From JAWVZS01 sp964507825 (GTDB lineage: Archaea > Thermoproteota > Nitrososphaeria > Nitrososphaerales > Nitrosopumilaceae), in assembly GCA_964507825.1 (NCBI GenBank), contig CAZDQM010000030.1, forward strand, positions 1 to 40,849: 40,849 bases of DNA, given 5' to 3'. Below, one piece after another: positions 6,939 through 15,266 of the stretch. How positions within the stretch are numbered: position 1 is the stretch's first letter; each line of letters begins with the position of its first letter. The notes below the pieces were generated by a model that worked only from the letters and a program-made list of their open reading frames with translations, ran no database searches and was not told the DNA's origin. The position numbers were made by a program, and so were the translations under genes.

Positions 6939-7100
6939 ATGAAAGGTGCGCTAGGAAATCAAATAGATATTGCAGGTGATACCAAGGAAACAACTCGAGG
7001 CAGAATCTTCAGAGTTAACCTGCAGGACCGTCTGCATCCTAATCATCACGAATTAGCAGATGGTTTTTGGGCGCCTGTGAATAGAAAGGACTTTAAGTAA
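6939..7100 (+). CDS. Possible 53-residue protein downstream of amoB
   Basis: ATG to TAA, 53 codons: starts MKGALGNQIDIAGDTKETT and ends DGFWAPVNRKDFK, charged with no membrane segment. The composition looks protein-like, but there is no TATA box at the leaderless distance, no clear ribosome site, and the amoB terminator lies just upstream. Its stop overlaps the TATA of the next gene. It may be a remnant or a chance frame. Confidence 0.22.
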   Translation: MKGALGNQIDIAGDTKETTRGRIFRVNLQDRLHPNHHELADGFWAPVNRKDFK

Positions 7101-7118
7101 TCCTACAAAATTCTTGTC

Positions 7119-7643
7119 ATGATTTGGCCTGGAACCAATGATCCTTACAAAAGGAAAAAAACAATCAGATTTTTGGCGATCAGTGCAGGTGTTGGAGCTA
7201 TAGCTGTAATATTGACGGTTCTTGTGGTCAATCCGTTCCTAGATGCGCAGCCACACAGTGCATGCATCGATGATCTAGATACAAACTGGAAGATTTCATT
7301 TAATGTGGAATTGTACGCCGATGGCAACAAGTTAGAGGTGCCGGCAAGGGTTGGATTTATGGATAACGGATGCCAAAGGGCCATGTACACCCTGGCAAAT
7401 GACGGTGTAGTATATGCAGAATGGATTGAAGAGCACCCCTTTGAAATTGGCCACTTTTTATGGATTGCAGATTATCCAATTCGCGACATGGAAATATCAA
7501 AATCCGCACTGTATGTGAATGATGTAAAATCAGAACAATTCCTAAGACACCCAATCCAGGACGGGGCGACCTATAGGGCGGAGTTTACCACAAAGGAATA
7601 TGACGCGGCCAGAGATACAGACTTTTTGCCTCCAGATGTATAA
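7119..7643 (+). CDS. Membrane-anchored extracellular protein, unknown function
   Basis: 174 residues: a short basic cytoplasmic N-terminus (DPYKRKKTIR), one membrane helix at about 17-38, then a soluble domain presumably outside the cell, with two cysteines (HSACIDD and DNGCQRA) that could form a disulfide. The TATA-like ACTTTAAGTAA centred near 7094 is about 25 nt before the ATG. I do not recognise a named domain. Its position between amoB and the two candidate small AMO subunits makes a role near the AMO complex plausible but unproven. Confidence 0.75.
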   Translation: MIWPGTNDPYKRKKTIRFLAISAGVGAIAVILTVLVVNPFLDAQPHSACIDDLDTNWKISFNVELYADGNKLEVPARVGFMDNGCQRAMYTLANDGVVYAEWIEEHPFEIGHFLWIADYPIRDMEISKSALYVNDVKSEQFLRHPIQDGATYRAEFTTKEYDAARDTDFLPPDV

Positions 7644-8144
7644 GCACAAATGATAATGTTGCATGGCGCTATAGGTCCTAGACATCATAATCAAGCGACT
7701 CGGCTGCAATGATGCACGTGTTGTTTACTTTCGTTCAAAAGGTGGTTGCGTTTCGCGCCACAGGATGTTAATAGAATCCAAGAGTACGGCCACATCACTA
7801 GCCAAGCCTGCTTGGACCTGCTGTGGCACATTAATGCAGGCAGGGTGCGCAGGAATGCATGTGTGTTGTTAGGCACGATGTATTCATGCTCGTGACTAGC
7901 GCTTTTTCTCACTTAATGCATTGTACCCAAGATTGACTGGGAGTCTTTGGACCCGCGTATCTTTTATTCCGGTAGCGTTTGCCGTGAATCGACTGTTATG
8001 GCCCGTCGCGCCGTGTTCAATACCAGCGAGGGAGACCTGATGAGTAAACATGCCAGACGGGAGAAACGACTTGGGAAATTTTGCATTGTAAACTTTTAGT
8101 TTCAGATTATACAAAAATAGAATTAAAAAGAATGAAAAGAGGCC
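7644..8144. other. Long intergenic stretch without a supported gene
   Basis: About 500 bp. A plus-strand segment near 7740-7890 reads as a coding-like fragment (QDVNRIQEYGHITSQACLD) without a start and could be gene debris. At 8108-8116 the minus strand has a TATA-like TTGTATAATC with an ATG at the leaderless distance (8084-8086), but the frame behind it is only 40 codons and unconvincing. I see no tRNA or known RNA here. The last 35 bp hold the T-rich terminator of the minus-strand gene ending at 8145. Confidence 0.4.
8110..8142 (-). terminator. T-rich terminator after the candidate AMO small-subunit gene
   Basis: The minus strand reads CCTCTTTTCATTC then TTTTTAATTC and ATTTTTG shortly after the stop. 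It resembles the amoA, amoX and amoB tracts. Confidence 0.45.
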
Positions 8145-8414
8145 TTACCAGTACTTGCCGTTGTCTGGAATCAGACCGATGCCTTCTCTTTCAAAGTGTC
8201 TATCTAACTCGTCAACCCACCTCTCACGGTTGTCCTTGTATGACCAGCCGTGGACACGCAACCAGAATGCAATAATTCCTAGAAGGAAAATAACAAACAT
8301 CATCGTGCCGAAGATGTAAATCATGACATCGTAAAATAGTGGGTCATAGTTTGGCCCCAGCTGCCCTGTAAGTGTTGACAGGATGCTAAGGAACGTTCCG
8401 ACTATTGGAGTCAT
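8145..8414 (-). CDS. Candidate AMO small subunit (AmoY or AmoZ), single-pass membrane protein
   Basis: 89 residues from the ATG at 8412-8414. An in-frame ATG at 8429 exists, but the TATA box CTATATATC (8438-8446) lies so close that 8429 would precede the transcription start, whereas 8414 fits leaderless initiation. The protein has a polar N-terminus, one strong membrane helix at about 27-53 (VMIYIFGTMMFVIFLLGI) and a charged C-terminal tail (YKDNRERWVDELDRHFERE). Two AOA-specific subunits, AmoY and AmoZ, have been reported as encoded near other amo genes; location, size and topology fit, but I cannot say which one this is or confirm it without a search. Confidence 0.6.
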   Translation of the reverse strand: MTPIVGTFLSILSTLTGQLGPNYDPLFYDVMIYIFGTMMFVIFLLGIIAFWLRVHGWSYKDNRERWVDELDRHFEREGIGLIPDNGKYW

Positions 8415-8609
8415 TAAGTTAGGAACCATATTTCTGCGATATATAGATTTCTGTTAGCGTGGTTTGTGTCAAATCATGCCCAGTCTTACAAAAATGGACC
8501 AAGTTTCATGCCTCGAATATACGGTCAAATCCCCCTTGCCGACGGCAATGCCTAGAATGGCAACAATTACTAGAAAAATCCAATAAAATAAGAAAGAGTA
8601 ATGGTTGAA

Positions 8610-8939
8610 TTAACCTCTGCCCATGGCAGCGTACTTGCCACTGCGTGACCTGAAGAAGAATGCTGCGGCAATTCCGCCAAAGACTGCGCCTGCGATTGCA
8701 GATGCACCAAGCACACCACTTGCATCCAAGTAAGGTGTGCCAGAACCACTAGCCGGGTTTTCCATAACAGCATCAATTCTTCGTTTTTGTATGTCCAAGG
8801 CTTCTTCTAGTGTGTGTTTGCCTGTTTCTCCGCCTTCGCCGACGTTACCAAGGTATGTAGCATATGCGACTCCGATGAATCCCATACTGCCCATGGCGAT
8901 TACGGACAACAGTCCCACGAATAGTATTGTTTTATTCAT
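8610..8939 (-). CDS. Candidate AMO small subunit (AmoY or AmoZ), two-helix membrane protein
   Basis: 109 residues: an N-terminal hydrophobic segment (about 5-28, possibly a signal or anchor), a soluble middle (HTLEEALDIQKRRIDAVMEN) likely outside the membrane, a second glycine/alanine-rich helix at about 74-96 and a short basic tail (RSRSGKYAAMGRG). The TATA-like GATTAAATAAG lies near 8970-8980 upstream of the ATG. The compact membrane topology and location among amo genes make it the second candidate for the AmoY/AmoZ pair; this is inference from context and recalled descriptions. Confidence 0.6.
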   Translation of the reverse strand: MNKTILFVGLLSVIAMGSMGFIGVAYATYLGNVGEGGETGKHTLEEALDIQKRRIDAVMENPASGSGTPYLDASGVLGASAIAGAVFGGIAAAFFFRSRSGKYAAMGRG

Positions 8940-9064
8940 ACCGTCTTACCTAATACAATGATGTTACCAAGCTTATTTAATCTTTATTTTGGACACAGGC
9001 ACAATAATTTTTAGCGAAATCCGTCAAAGTAACGTTTAATTCTGTAATCAAGATCCACGTCCAC

Positions 9065-9514
9065 ATGGGAAGGCTTCACAGTCACAGGCACGGCAAATCA
9101 CACTCGATCAGGCCGGTCACAGCTATGGCCCCCTCATGGATCACGCAAACCCCGCAGGATGTGGAGGGACTGGTGATAAAATATTCAAAGGACGGCCTTA
9201 CTCCAAGCCAGATTGGAATCAAGCTAAGGGACCAACATGCCATTCCGCTGACAAAGCCAATTACAAAAAAGACTGTGGGGCAGATTCTAAAAGAAAACAA
9301 CCTAGAGGCCGACATGCCAGAGGATCTTGAAAACATTGTCAAAAAGGCAGTCGGCTTGCAAAGGCACCTAAAGGCAAACAAGGGCGACAGAAGAAACGTC
9401 AGATCCCTTGAATTGATCGAGGCCAAGGTTCACAGGCTTTCGGTCTATTACAAAAGAATCGGCAGGATTCCTCAAAACTGGAAATATAAGTCAGTGGTAG
9501 CCCAACTAGAGTGA
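9065..9514 (+). CDS. rps15: 30S ribosomal protein S15 (uS15)
   Basis: 149 residues, the archaeal/eukaryotic long form. It begins MGRLHSHRHGKSHSIRPV and carries the family core (GLTPSQIGIKLRDQHAIP, RSLELIEAKVHRLSVYYK, GRIPQNWKY). It binds 16S rRNA in the small-subunit platform. TATA-like GTTTAATTC centred near 9039 predicts a start at about 9065, so the message is leaderless. It heads a cluster with a RecJ-like nuclease, pcc1 and serS, an arrangement familiar in archaea. Confidence 0.97.
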   Translation: MGRLHSHRHGKSHSIRPVTAMAPSWITQTPQDVEGLVIKYSKDGLTPSQIGIKLRDQHAIPLTKPITKKTVGQILKENNLEADMPEDLENIVKKAVGLQRHLKANKGDRRNVRSLELIEAKVHRLSVYYKRIGRIPQNWKYKSVVAQLE

Positions 9515-9517
9515 GAC

Positions 9518-10939
9518 ATGGTTCAGAATCTAGATGACGCATTATCAGGCTTTAGTGATAAAATTTCAGAGATCATAAAATCCGAGAAATCGATCTCGGT
9601 AACAACCCACATTGATTGTGACGGGCTGACCTCAGGAAGTATAATGACAAAGGCCCTGATTCGGGCCGGGGCAAACGTGACGGTCAGGACATCAAAGGAG
9701 TTCAGCTCCAGAGTGATAGATTCCATAAGCCAAGACAAGAGAGATTTTCACATAGTAACGGATCTTGGCGGCGGGTTTGGAACGGAGATGGATGAAAAGC
9801 TGGGCGAAGATTGGTTTGTTTTGGATCATCACGAAATATCCGAAGACGAAATGGAGAATCCCCGGATCATCAATTCCTGGAAATATGGCATCAACGGGGG
9901 CCGCGATATTTGTGCAGGAGGAATGGCATACTTGGCTGCGCATGCAATGAGTGAAAAAAACTCGGATTTGTCGGCGATTGCCGTGGTCTCAGCCCTAGGA
10001 GACAGACAGGATCAGGGTGAAAAAAAGGGCATGGTTGGCAAGAATGGCGAGATTGCAGATGTGGCAAGGGACCTCGGCCTGCTCAACATGGATCTTGACT
10101 TGCTACTCGTAGGACGGGAGACGAGGCCCCTTGCAGATGCACTAGCATTTACATCGCAGCCGTTTATTGAAGGCCTCACATGGAACAGGGATTCGTGTTA
10201 CTCCCTACTCCAGTCATCAGGCATCCCACTAAAGAACGGCGGAAGATGGAGAGTCCCTGCGGAACTGACCGAGGATGAAAAACGAACGCTGATCGAGGCA
10301 ATAGCCCGGTTTACATCTGGAAAGAATGCAACCAATATAATGTCCGAATTAATCGGACATACCTACACGTTCCAGAGGGAGGATGAACGAAGCTTCCTGC
10401 GGGACGGCAGGGAGTTTTCAACCATGCTAAACTCATGCGGCCGCATAAACAAATCAGGAGTCGGCATAGCAATCTGCATGGGAGACAGAAACAAGATTTT
10501 AACAGAGGGTGAGGGCATCCTTACCGAATACAGGGCAATGATCAGGGAATACATGAACATCCTGTCAAATGAGAGGTGGAGGGTTTCAGAAAGCGAGGCC
10601 TGCGTAATGGTCAACGGTGAAGGAGTCGTGCCAGAAACGATGACTGGGACCATGTCGTCGTTGATCGCAGGATCACCGAAAAATATCGGAAAGATTGTAA
10701 TCCTGAGAACCAATAGTGAGGAAGGCGCCATCAAATTTTCGTCCAGAAAATCCCTTGGTTGCAAATCTGATGTGAACCTAAGTGAGTTGATGAGAACCGG
10801 GGCTGAAAAATTCGACGGAATTGGCGGTGGCCATGATGCCGCGGCGGGCGCAAAGATAACCAAAGACAAATTAGATGGATTCTTGGATTATCTAGAAACC
10901 AATGTCGTTAAAGTATCAAGTTCAGGTAATACTGAATAA
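9518..10939 (+). CDS. DHH-family RecJ-like single-strand exonuclease (GAN type)
   Basis: 473 residues. DHH-family motifs are intact: HIDCDG (H31, D33, D35), DLGGG (D82), DHHE (D103-H105), and near the C-terminus the DHHA1 glycine motif GGGHDAAAGAKI. Archaeal members are RecJ/Cdc45 relatives that associate with GINS at the replication fork or trim nucleic-acid ends. The ATG is four bases past the rps15 stop, so the two genes are probably co-transcribed. The 3' end overlaps pcc1 by 38 bp in another frame. Confidence 0.9.
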   Translation: MVQNLDDALSGFSDKISEIIKSEKSISVTTHIDCDGLTSGSIMTKALIRAGANVTVRTSKEFSSRVIDSISQDKRDFHIVTDLGGGFGTEMDEKLGEDWFVLDHHEISEDEMENPRIINSWKYGINGGRDICAGGMAYLAAHAMSEKNSDLSAIAVVSALGDRQDQGEKKGMVGKNGEIADVARDLGLLNMDLDLLLVGRETRPLADALAFTSQPFIEGLTWNRDSCYSLLQSSGIPLKNGGRWRVPAELTEDEKRTLIEAIARFTSGKNATNIMSELIGHTYTFQREDERSFLRDGREFSTMLNSCGRINKSGVGIAICMGDRNKILTEGEGILTEYRAMIREYMNILSNERWRVSESEACVMVNGEGVVPETMTGTMSSLIAGSPKNIGKIVILRTNSEEGAIKFSSRKSLGCKSDVNLSELMRTGAEKFDGIGGGHDAAAGAKITKDKLDGFLDYLETNVVKVSSSGNTE

Positions 10940-11144
10940 CATTTCGATGGAAAAGGCCATGGCAGTCAGAAATGCCCTAGAGCCCGACAATGTGGATTTC
11001 CCAAAAGGCCAAAGTCTGGATGTAAGAAATACAGACAATGGACTTGTTTTTGATTTTCAGGGCAGCGGGGACATGAGAAAGTTCATCGCCACCATAGACG
11101 AGGTGCTAGAACATACCCAGGTTGCGCTAAAGGTGATTGAATAA
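10902..11144 (+). CDS. pcc1: KEOPS complex subunit Pcc1
   Basis: 80 residues with the alpha/beta pattern of the CTAG/Pcc1 family (NALEPDN, then DNGLVFDFQGSGDMRKFIATIDEVLEHTQ in pieces). Pcc1 is the dimerisation subunit of KEOPS, needed for the t6A modification of tRNAs that read ANN codons. It starts inside the recJ-like gene (38-bp overlap) and its TAA overlaps the serS ATG (TAATG), so translation of the three genes is likely coupled. Its place between ribosomal and tRNA-synthetase genes fits a translation role. Confidence 0.88.
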   Translation: MSLKYQVQVILNNISMEKAMAVRNALEPDNVDFPKGQSLDVRNTDNGLVFDFQGSGDMRKFIATIDEVLEHTQVALKVIE

Positions 11145-12406
11145 TGCTGGACCCAAAAATACTCAAGGAAGATCGAGGGAGGGTTCAGGGAATGCTCAAA
11201 GACAGAGGCGTAGATTTTGATCTAAACGGACTGATAGAGGCAGACAGGCAGCGGCGAGATCTAATCATGAGAACTGATAAAATCAGGGCGAGAAAAAACA
11301 CGATGGCGCGGCAAATTGCAGAGAAGAAAAAGTCCGGAGACGATGCTGGCCAAGCCTTGTCCGAAATGAAGGAGATCTCTGCAGATCTTGCAAGGCTGGA
11401 ATTGGAACAAGAGGAGTCAGGTAAAATATATGAAAATCTGGCATTTGCAATCCCCAACCTAATCGACGAGTCTGTGCCAATCGGTCACGACCAGACCGCA
11501 AACGTGGAAGAGAGGAGATGGGGCAACATACCACGATTTGATTTTGATGTAAAGAATCATGTCGACTTGGCAAGCAGGTTAAACCTAGTAGATCTGGAGA
11601 GGGCGGCAAAGGTTTCAGGGGCCAGGTTTTATTATCTACGAGGCGATCTGGTAAAGCTAAACCATGCCCTGATTCAATACGCCTTGGATTTTGTGGAAGA
11701 AAAAGGGTATACGCTAGTGCAGCCGCCATACATGATCAAACGAGACTCCATGGAGGGCGCCGTTATTGCAGATGACTTTGAGGAGGTAATATACAAGGTG
11801 GAAGGCGAGGATTTATTCATGATTGGAACCTCCGAACACGCCATGGCAGCAATGCATGCAAACGAGATTCTAGATGGCAATGCCATGCCGATAAGGTATG
11901 CAGGAGTCAGCCCGTGCTTTAGAAAAGAGGCTGGCGCCCACGGCCGCGATCAAAAGGGAATCTTTAGGGTACATCAGTTTGAAAAGATAGAGCAGTTTGT
12001 CTTTGCAAGGCCCGAAGAGTCCAAGGCAGAACATGAAAGGATGCTGACGGTGGCAGAAGAATTTTATCAAAGTCTGGAAATTCCCTACAGGGTCATGTTG
12101 CTGTCTAGTGCAGACATGGGAAAGATCTCAGCGAAGACATGGGATATCGAGGCGTGGATGGCAGGCCAGAACGCCTACAGAGAGATCGTCTCATGCTCCA
12201 ACTGCTGGGAATACCAGGCAAGAAGACTCAAGATCAGGTTTAGAGACAGGACAAATGACGATACGATGTACCTGCACACCCTGAACAGCACCCTAGTTGC
12301 AACCACGCGTGTTCTAGTATCCATCATGGAAAACTTTCAGACCAAGGATGGTCACGTGGAAATTCCAAGGGTGCTTCAGCAGTATACTGGAAAGCAGTCA
12401 ATATAG
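11144..12406 (+). CDS. serS: Seryl-tRNA synthetase
   Basis: 420 residues, the usual length of the common (bacterial/eukaryotic-type) SerRS rather than the rare methanogen type. Residues about 30-100 form the tRNA-binding coiled coil, rich in K, E and R. The class II core shows motif 2 (CFRKEAGAHGRD, then GIFRVHQFEKIEQF) and motif 3 (TLNSTLVATTRVLVSIMEN). It overlaps the pcc1 stop by one base. It charges tRNA-Ser and, in organisms with SelA or SepCysS pathways, supplies precursors; nothing here bears on the latter. Confidence 0.97.
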   Translation: MLDPKILKEDRGRVQGMLKDRGVDFDLNGLIEADRQRRDLIMRTDKIRARKNTMARQIAEKKKSGDDAGQALSEMKEISADLARLELEQEESGKIYENLAFAIPNLIDESVPIGHDQTANVEERRWGNIPRFDFDVKNHVDLASRLNLVDLERAAKVSGARFYYLRGDLVKLNHALIQYALDFVEEKGYTLVQPPYMIKRDSMEGAVIADDFEEVIYKVEGEDLFMIGTSEHAMAAMHANEILDGNAMPIRYAGVSPCFRKEAGAHGRDQKGIFRVHQFEKIEQFVFARPEESKAEHERMLTVAEEFYQSLEIPYRVMLLSSADMGKISAKTWDIEAWMAGQNAYREIVSCSNCWEYQARRLKIRFRDRTNDDTMYLHTLNSTLVATTRVLVSIMENFQTKDGHVEIPRVLQQYTGKQSI

Positions 12407-12568
12407 GCGCGCGTCGGACTCGCCGGACCCTTACGCGCTCAACGATACATGTACAATACCATCGAATACAGGCTAGGCCGAGATGCATCTGGAATATAAT
12501 ACTGATCTAATCCATGTTCGCATCACATTCAGATCAACTTATATTTTGGATTCAAAGGGCGTTAGTAA

Positions 12569-13180
12569 TTGGCACGTAGAAAGACCAGAGTAAAGGACAA
12601 GTGGAGGGAAAAGCGCTGGATCAACATATACGCGCCCGAGTCATTTAACAATGCGCCGATAGCGCAGGTTCCAATTACGGATGACGAGAAGGCCATTGGC
12701 AGGGTGGTTGAAATTACACTATTCGATATACTAAAGGGGGACCCGTCACAGCACCAGTACAAGATATACTTTCAAATCGACAGTGTCAAGGACGACAAGG
12801 CAACCTCAATCTTCAAGCGTTATGAATATTCAAAAGAGTTTTTGAGAAGCCTGATCAGGCGCGGCTCATCCAAGGTTAACTTTATCATTGATGCAAAGAC
12901 AAAGGACGGGAACAGCTTTAGAATCAAGGTAATCATCCTGACTCACAGGCAGCTTAACACGTCAAGAAAGCATGCGCTAAGGCTCATTGCAAAGGACATA
13001 ATCGAAAAATCAGTTCCGGAAATGACAATTGAGCAGTTCGTCCAGGCGGCATGCTACGGCAAGATTAACTCAGATATCATGGCATCAGCTAAAAAACTAA
13101 TCAGAGTCAGGCATGTGGGCCTTGAAAAGGTCAAACTGGTCAAAACTGCCGCGGCGGAGACCGTGCTGCTAGAAGCATAG
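12569..13180 (+). CDS. rps3ae: 30S ribosomal protein S3Ae (eS1)
   Basis: 203 residues with the eS1 pattern (KDKWREKRWINIYAPESF, FNNAPIAQVPITDDEKAIG, FKRYEYSKEFLRSLIRRGS). The start is TTG at 12569, supported by a TATA-like CTTATATTTTGG centred about 26 nt upstream and by the archaeal N-terminus MARRKTRVKDKW. The protein lies on the small-subunit platform near the mRNA exit. A 162-bp gap after serS with its own promoter suggests a separate transcript, continuing into the COG1325 gene 14 bp downstream. Confidence 0.96.
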   Translation: MARRKTRVKDKWREKRWINIYAPESFNNAPIAQVPITDDEKAIGRVVEITLFDILKGDPSQHQYKIYFQIDSVKDDKATSIFKRYEYSKEFLRSLIRRGSSKVNFIIDAKTKDGNSFRIKVIILTHRQLNTSRKHALRLIAKDIIEKSVPEMTIEQFVQAACYGKINSDIMASAKKLIRVRHVGLEKVKLVKTAAAETVLLEA

Positions 13181-13194
13181 CGTTTGCGGTTTCC

Positions 13195-13620
13195 ATGAGA
13201 CTAAAGGTGGAAGTCACCATCGACATAATCATCCATGCAACAGAGGATGTGAATAAATTCTACAACTCGTTTGAGGGATTGTTCTGCATGGACCAAGATG
13301 CGTTCATAGCGCGCGAGGTCGAGGGGCATTTTAACAATCCAATCCTCATGCTTCATGCCAGGATTTCAAATGACGCGGCAGCAATAGTGCTTGAAAAGAT
13401 CGCATCAGGCCTGCCAAAACATGAAAGGGAGATGGTCCTAGACAGCATAGATGAGAGAATGGACAGCTCTGGCCTCCACCTCAGAATAAGCAAGCAGGGA
13501 TTTGTCCGGGGAAGGATTGCATTGGAGGAAAGAGACGCAATCAAAATTAGGATATACAAGCCCGTATACAGAAAAAAGGAGACAATTCAGGAATACAAGG
13601 GCCTGCTAAATTTCAGTTAA
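13195..13620 (+). CDS. RNA-binding exosome-related protein (COG1325)
   Basis: 141 residues with no membrane segments. The N-terminus (VEVTIDIIIHATEDVNKFYNS) and the middle segment (GHFNNPILMLHARISNDAA) match the archaeal L5-fold RNA-binding family annotated as an exosome subunit. It follows rps3ae by 14 bp and is probably co-transcribed with it. A role in RNA processing is a family-level inference; nothing in the sequence points to a catalytic site. Confidence 0.8.
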   Translation: MRLKVEVTIDIIIHATEDVNKFYNSFEGLFCMDQDAFIAREVEGHFNNPILMLHARISNDAAAIVLEKIASGLPKHEREMVLDSIDERMDSSGLHLRISKQGFVRGRIALEERDAIKIRIYKPVYRKKETIQEYKGLLNFS

Positions 13621-13774
13621 ATTAAATATGAAAGGCCACGTCAATACACGGGAATGAGGAGATAATAGCCGCTCCAGTCTGAGCGAGAGCATTGAAGACG
13701 CCGCGACGATCCGACCCCAACCTATTCTAAAAAAGCAAGATGGTTTTAAATACAGAGGCATGAAGTTTTTTTGC

Positions 13775-15232
13775 GTGGTAGACTATGATGTTATAATAGC
13801 AGGTGGCGGATTGGCCGGCACGGTTACGGCCCAGTCCGTACTATACCATTCAAACCAGAGTTTAAGGGTCCTAGTTGTTGATAGAAACCCGACAAACCTT
13901 CCAGGGCAAAAAAGCGTCTCAGGATGGATCTGCGGGGACGCGGTTAGCAAGGAGGCGGTGGACTTTATGACGGACAGGATCAAGGTGTCCTGGGGAGAGC
14001 CGGAGATCGAACATTATGTAAAGGGTGTCATGGCTTTTTCGCCGGACAGGGAAACGGCAATTCCATTTGACGGGGACGGATACATGCTTAATCGAAGGTT
14101 GTTGCCCGAAATACAAAACGGCCGCACCCAGAAGATGGGGGCAGATTTTGACTTTGACATAAATCTGATGGGATTAATTTACGATGGGGATCAGGTGATT
14201 GGAGTGAGGGGGATCAATTCGCAAACCAAAAAAGATTACAAAAAGACTGCCAAAATAGTCATTGATGCTACTGGAATGACGTCGATGCTGCGCAACCAGA
14301 TTTCTAACACGACAAAGATGGAGCGCAAGGTTGACAGACGGGACGTAGAGTCGACTGGAAGACACATCATGTACTTTGAAGATGGTGCAGAGGATCTGAC
14401 AGAGTTTGATCCAGATTATTGCATCATCCACCTAGACCAGGACATTGCCCCGGGCGGATATGGATGGGTGTTTCCAAAAGGAAAAAACAAGGTAAACATC
14501 GGACTGGGGGTGGAAAAGACGCTCCTAGAGGCAAGAAACAAGAGACTGGGAAAAAAGGACAACGTAACGACCCTGATAAACGAGTATGTTCAGAGAAACC
14601 GCGCAATCAGGAACCCCCAAGTCTCCAATGATGATATCGACAGGGAAAACGCAACTGGAAACTTTCAGGTCTCCGTGAGGAGGCAGAACGACTGCATGGT
14701 TGCAAACGGATTCATGCTAGTAGGCGATTCGGCATGGATGCCAAAGCCGCTTGATGCGGGCGGGATAGGCCCCGCACTTGTTGCCGGAACCATAGCTGGA
14801 AAATGTGCCACGGAGGCAATCGAGTCCGGAGACGTTACCGAGAGGGGATTATGGAGATACAACAAGGAGTTTGTCAACGAATACGGCTACAAGACGGCAG
14901 GATTGGAGATCTTCAGACGGCTGATTCAAACCCTGACAAACGACCAAATCAGCTACGGAATGAAGCATTTCCTAGGAAATCTCGATGTTGAGGCGATCTC
15001 AAAGGGGGAGCATCCCGACTTTAGCAACCTAGGCAAGCTGTCCATGATGATCAGGGGGGCCCTGAACAAGAAATTGGCAAGCGGCCTACGGTTCACAACA
15101 CAGCAAAACAGGCTGCTAACGGATCATTACTATAATTATCCAGATGAGCCAGAAGGGTTTTCCGAGTGGAGTAAAAGACTGCACCAGATTCTAGACGAGT
15201 CCAATTCCAAGCTTACACAGTACCAAAACTAA
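13775..15232 (+). CDS. Geranylgeranyl reductase family flavoprotein (archaeal lipid hydrogenation)
   Basis: 485 residues from a GTG at 13775. An ATG at 13760 is in frame, but the TATA box TTTTAAATA centred near 13748 puts transcription at about 13774, exactly at the GTG. An FAD-binding GxGxxG-type motif comes at once (YDVIIAGGGLAGTVTA), followed by the family middle (YGWVFPKGKNKVNIGLG) and the second FAD motif (LVGDSAWMPKPLDAGGIGPAL). Such enzymes saturate the geranylgeranyl chains of archaeal ether lipids or reduce related isoprenoids. It is the first gene of a plus-strand run; the MoxR gene follows 34 bp after its stop. Confidence 0.87.
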   Translation: MVDYDVIIAGGGLAGTVTAQSVLYHSNQSLRVLVVDRNPTNLPGQKSVSGWICGDAVSKEAVDFMTDRIKVSWGEPEIEHYVKGVMAFSPDRETAIPFDGDGYMLNRRLLPEIQNGRTQKMGADFDFDINLMGLIYDGDQVIGVRGINSQTKKDYKKTAKIVIDATGMTSMLRNQISNTTKMERKVDRRDVESTGRHIMYFEDGAEDLTEFDPDYCIIHLDQDIAPGGYGWVFPKGKNKVNIGLGVEKTLLEARNKRLGKKDNVTTLINEYVQRNRAIRNPQVSNDDIDRENATGNFQVSVRRQNDCMVANGFMLVGDSAWMPKPLDAGGIGPALVAGTIAGKCATEAIESGDVTERGLWRYNKEFVNEYGYKTAGLEIFRRLIQTLTNDQISYGMKHFLGNLDVEAISKGEHPDFSNLGKLSMMIRGALNKKLASGLRFTTQQNRLLTDHYYNYPDEPEGFSEWSKRLHQILDESNSKLTQYQN

Positions 15233-15266
15233 GACTTATTTGTAAAACGTCACGCAGATTGCTTGA

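Noticed and set aside
7896..8114. 72-codon minus-strand frame after the candidate AMO small-subunit gene
   Set aside because: No motif, no start at the promoter distance, and it begins inside the terminator of the preceding gene.
8084..8116. Leaderless start at 8086 behind a TATA-like box
   Set aside because: The spacing is right, but the frame has only 40 codons with unconvincing composition; I see no known RNA either.
13652..13717. Possible C/D-box small RNA upstream of the geranylgeranyl reductase gene
   Set aside because: ATGAGGA and CTGA boxes are present, but C has a mismatch, the spacing is too long and no good C'/D pair follows.
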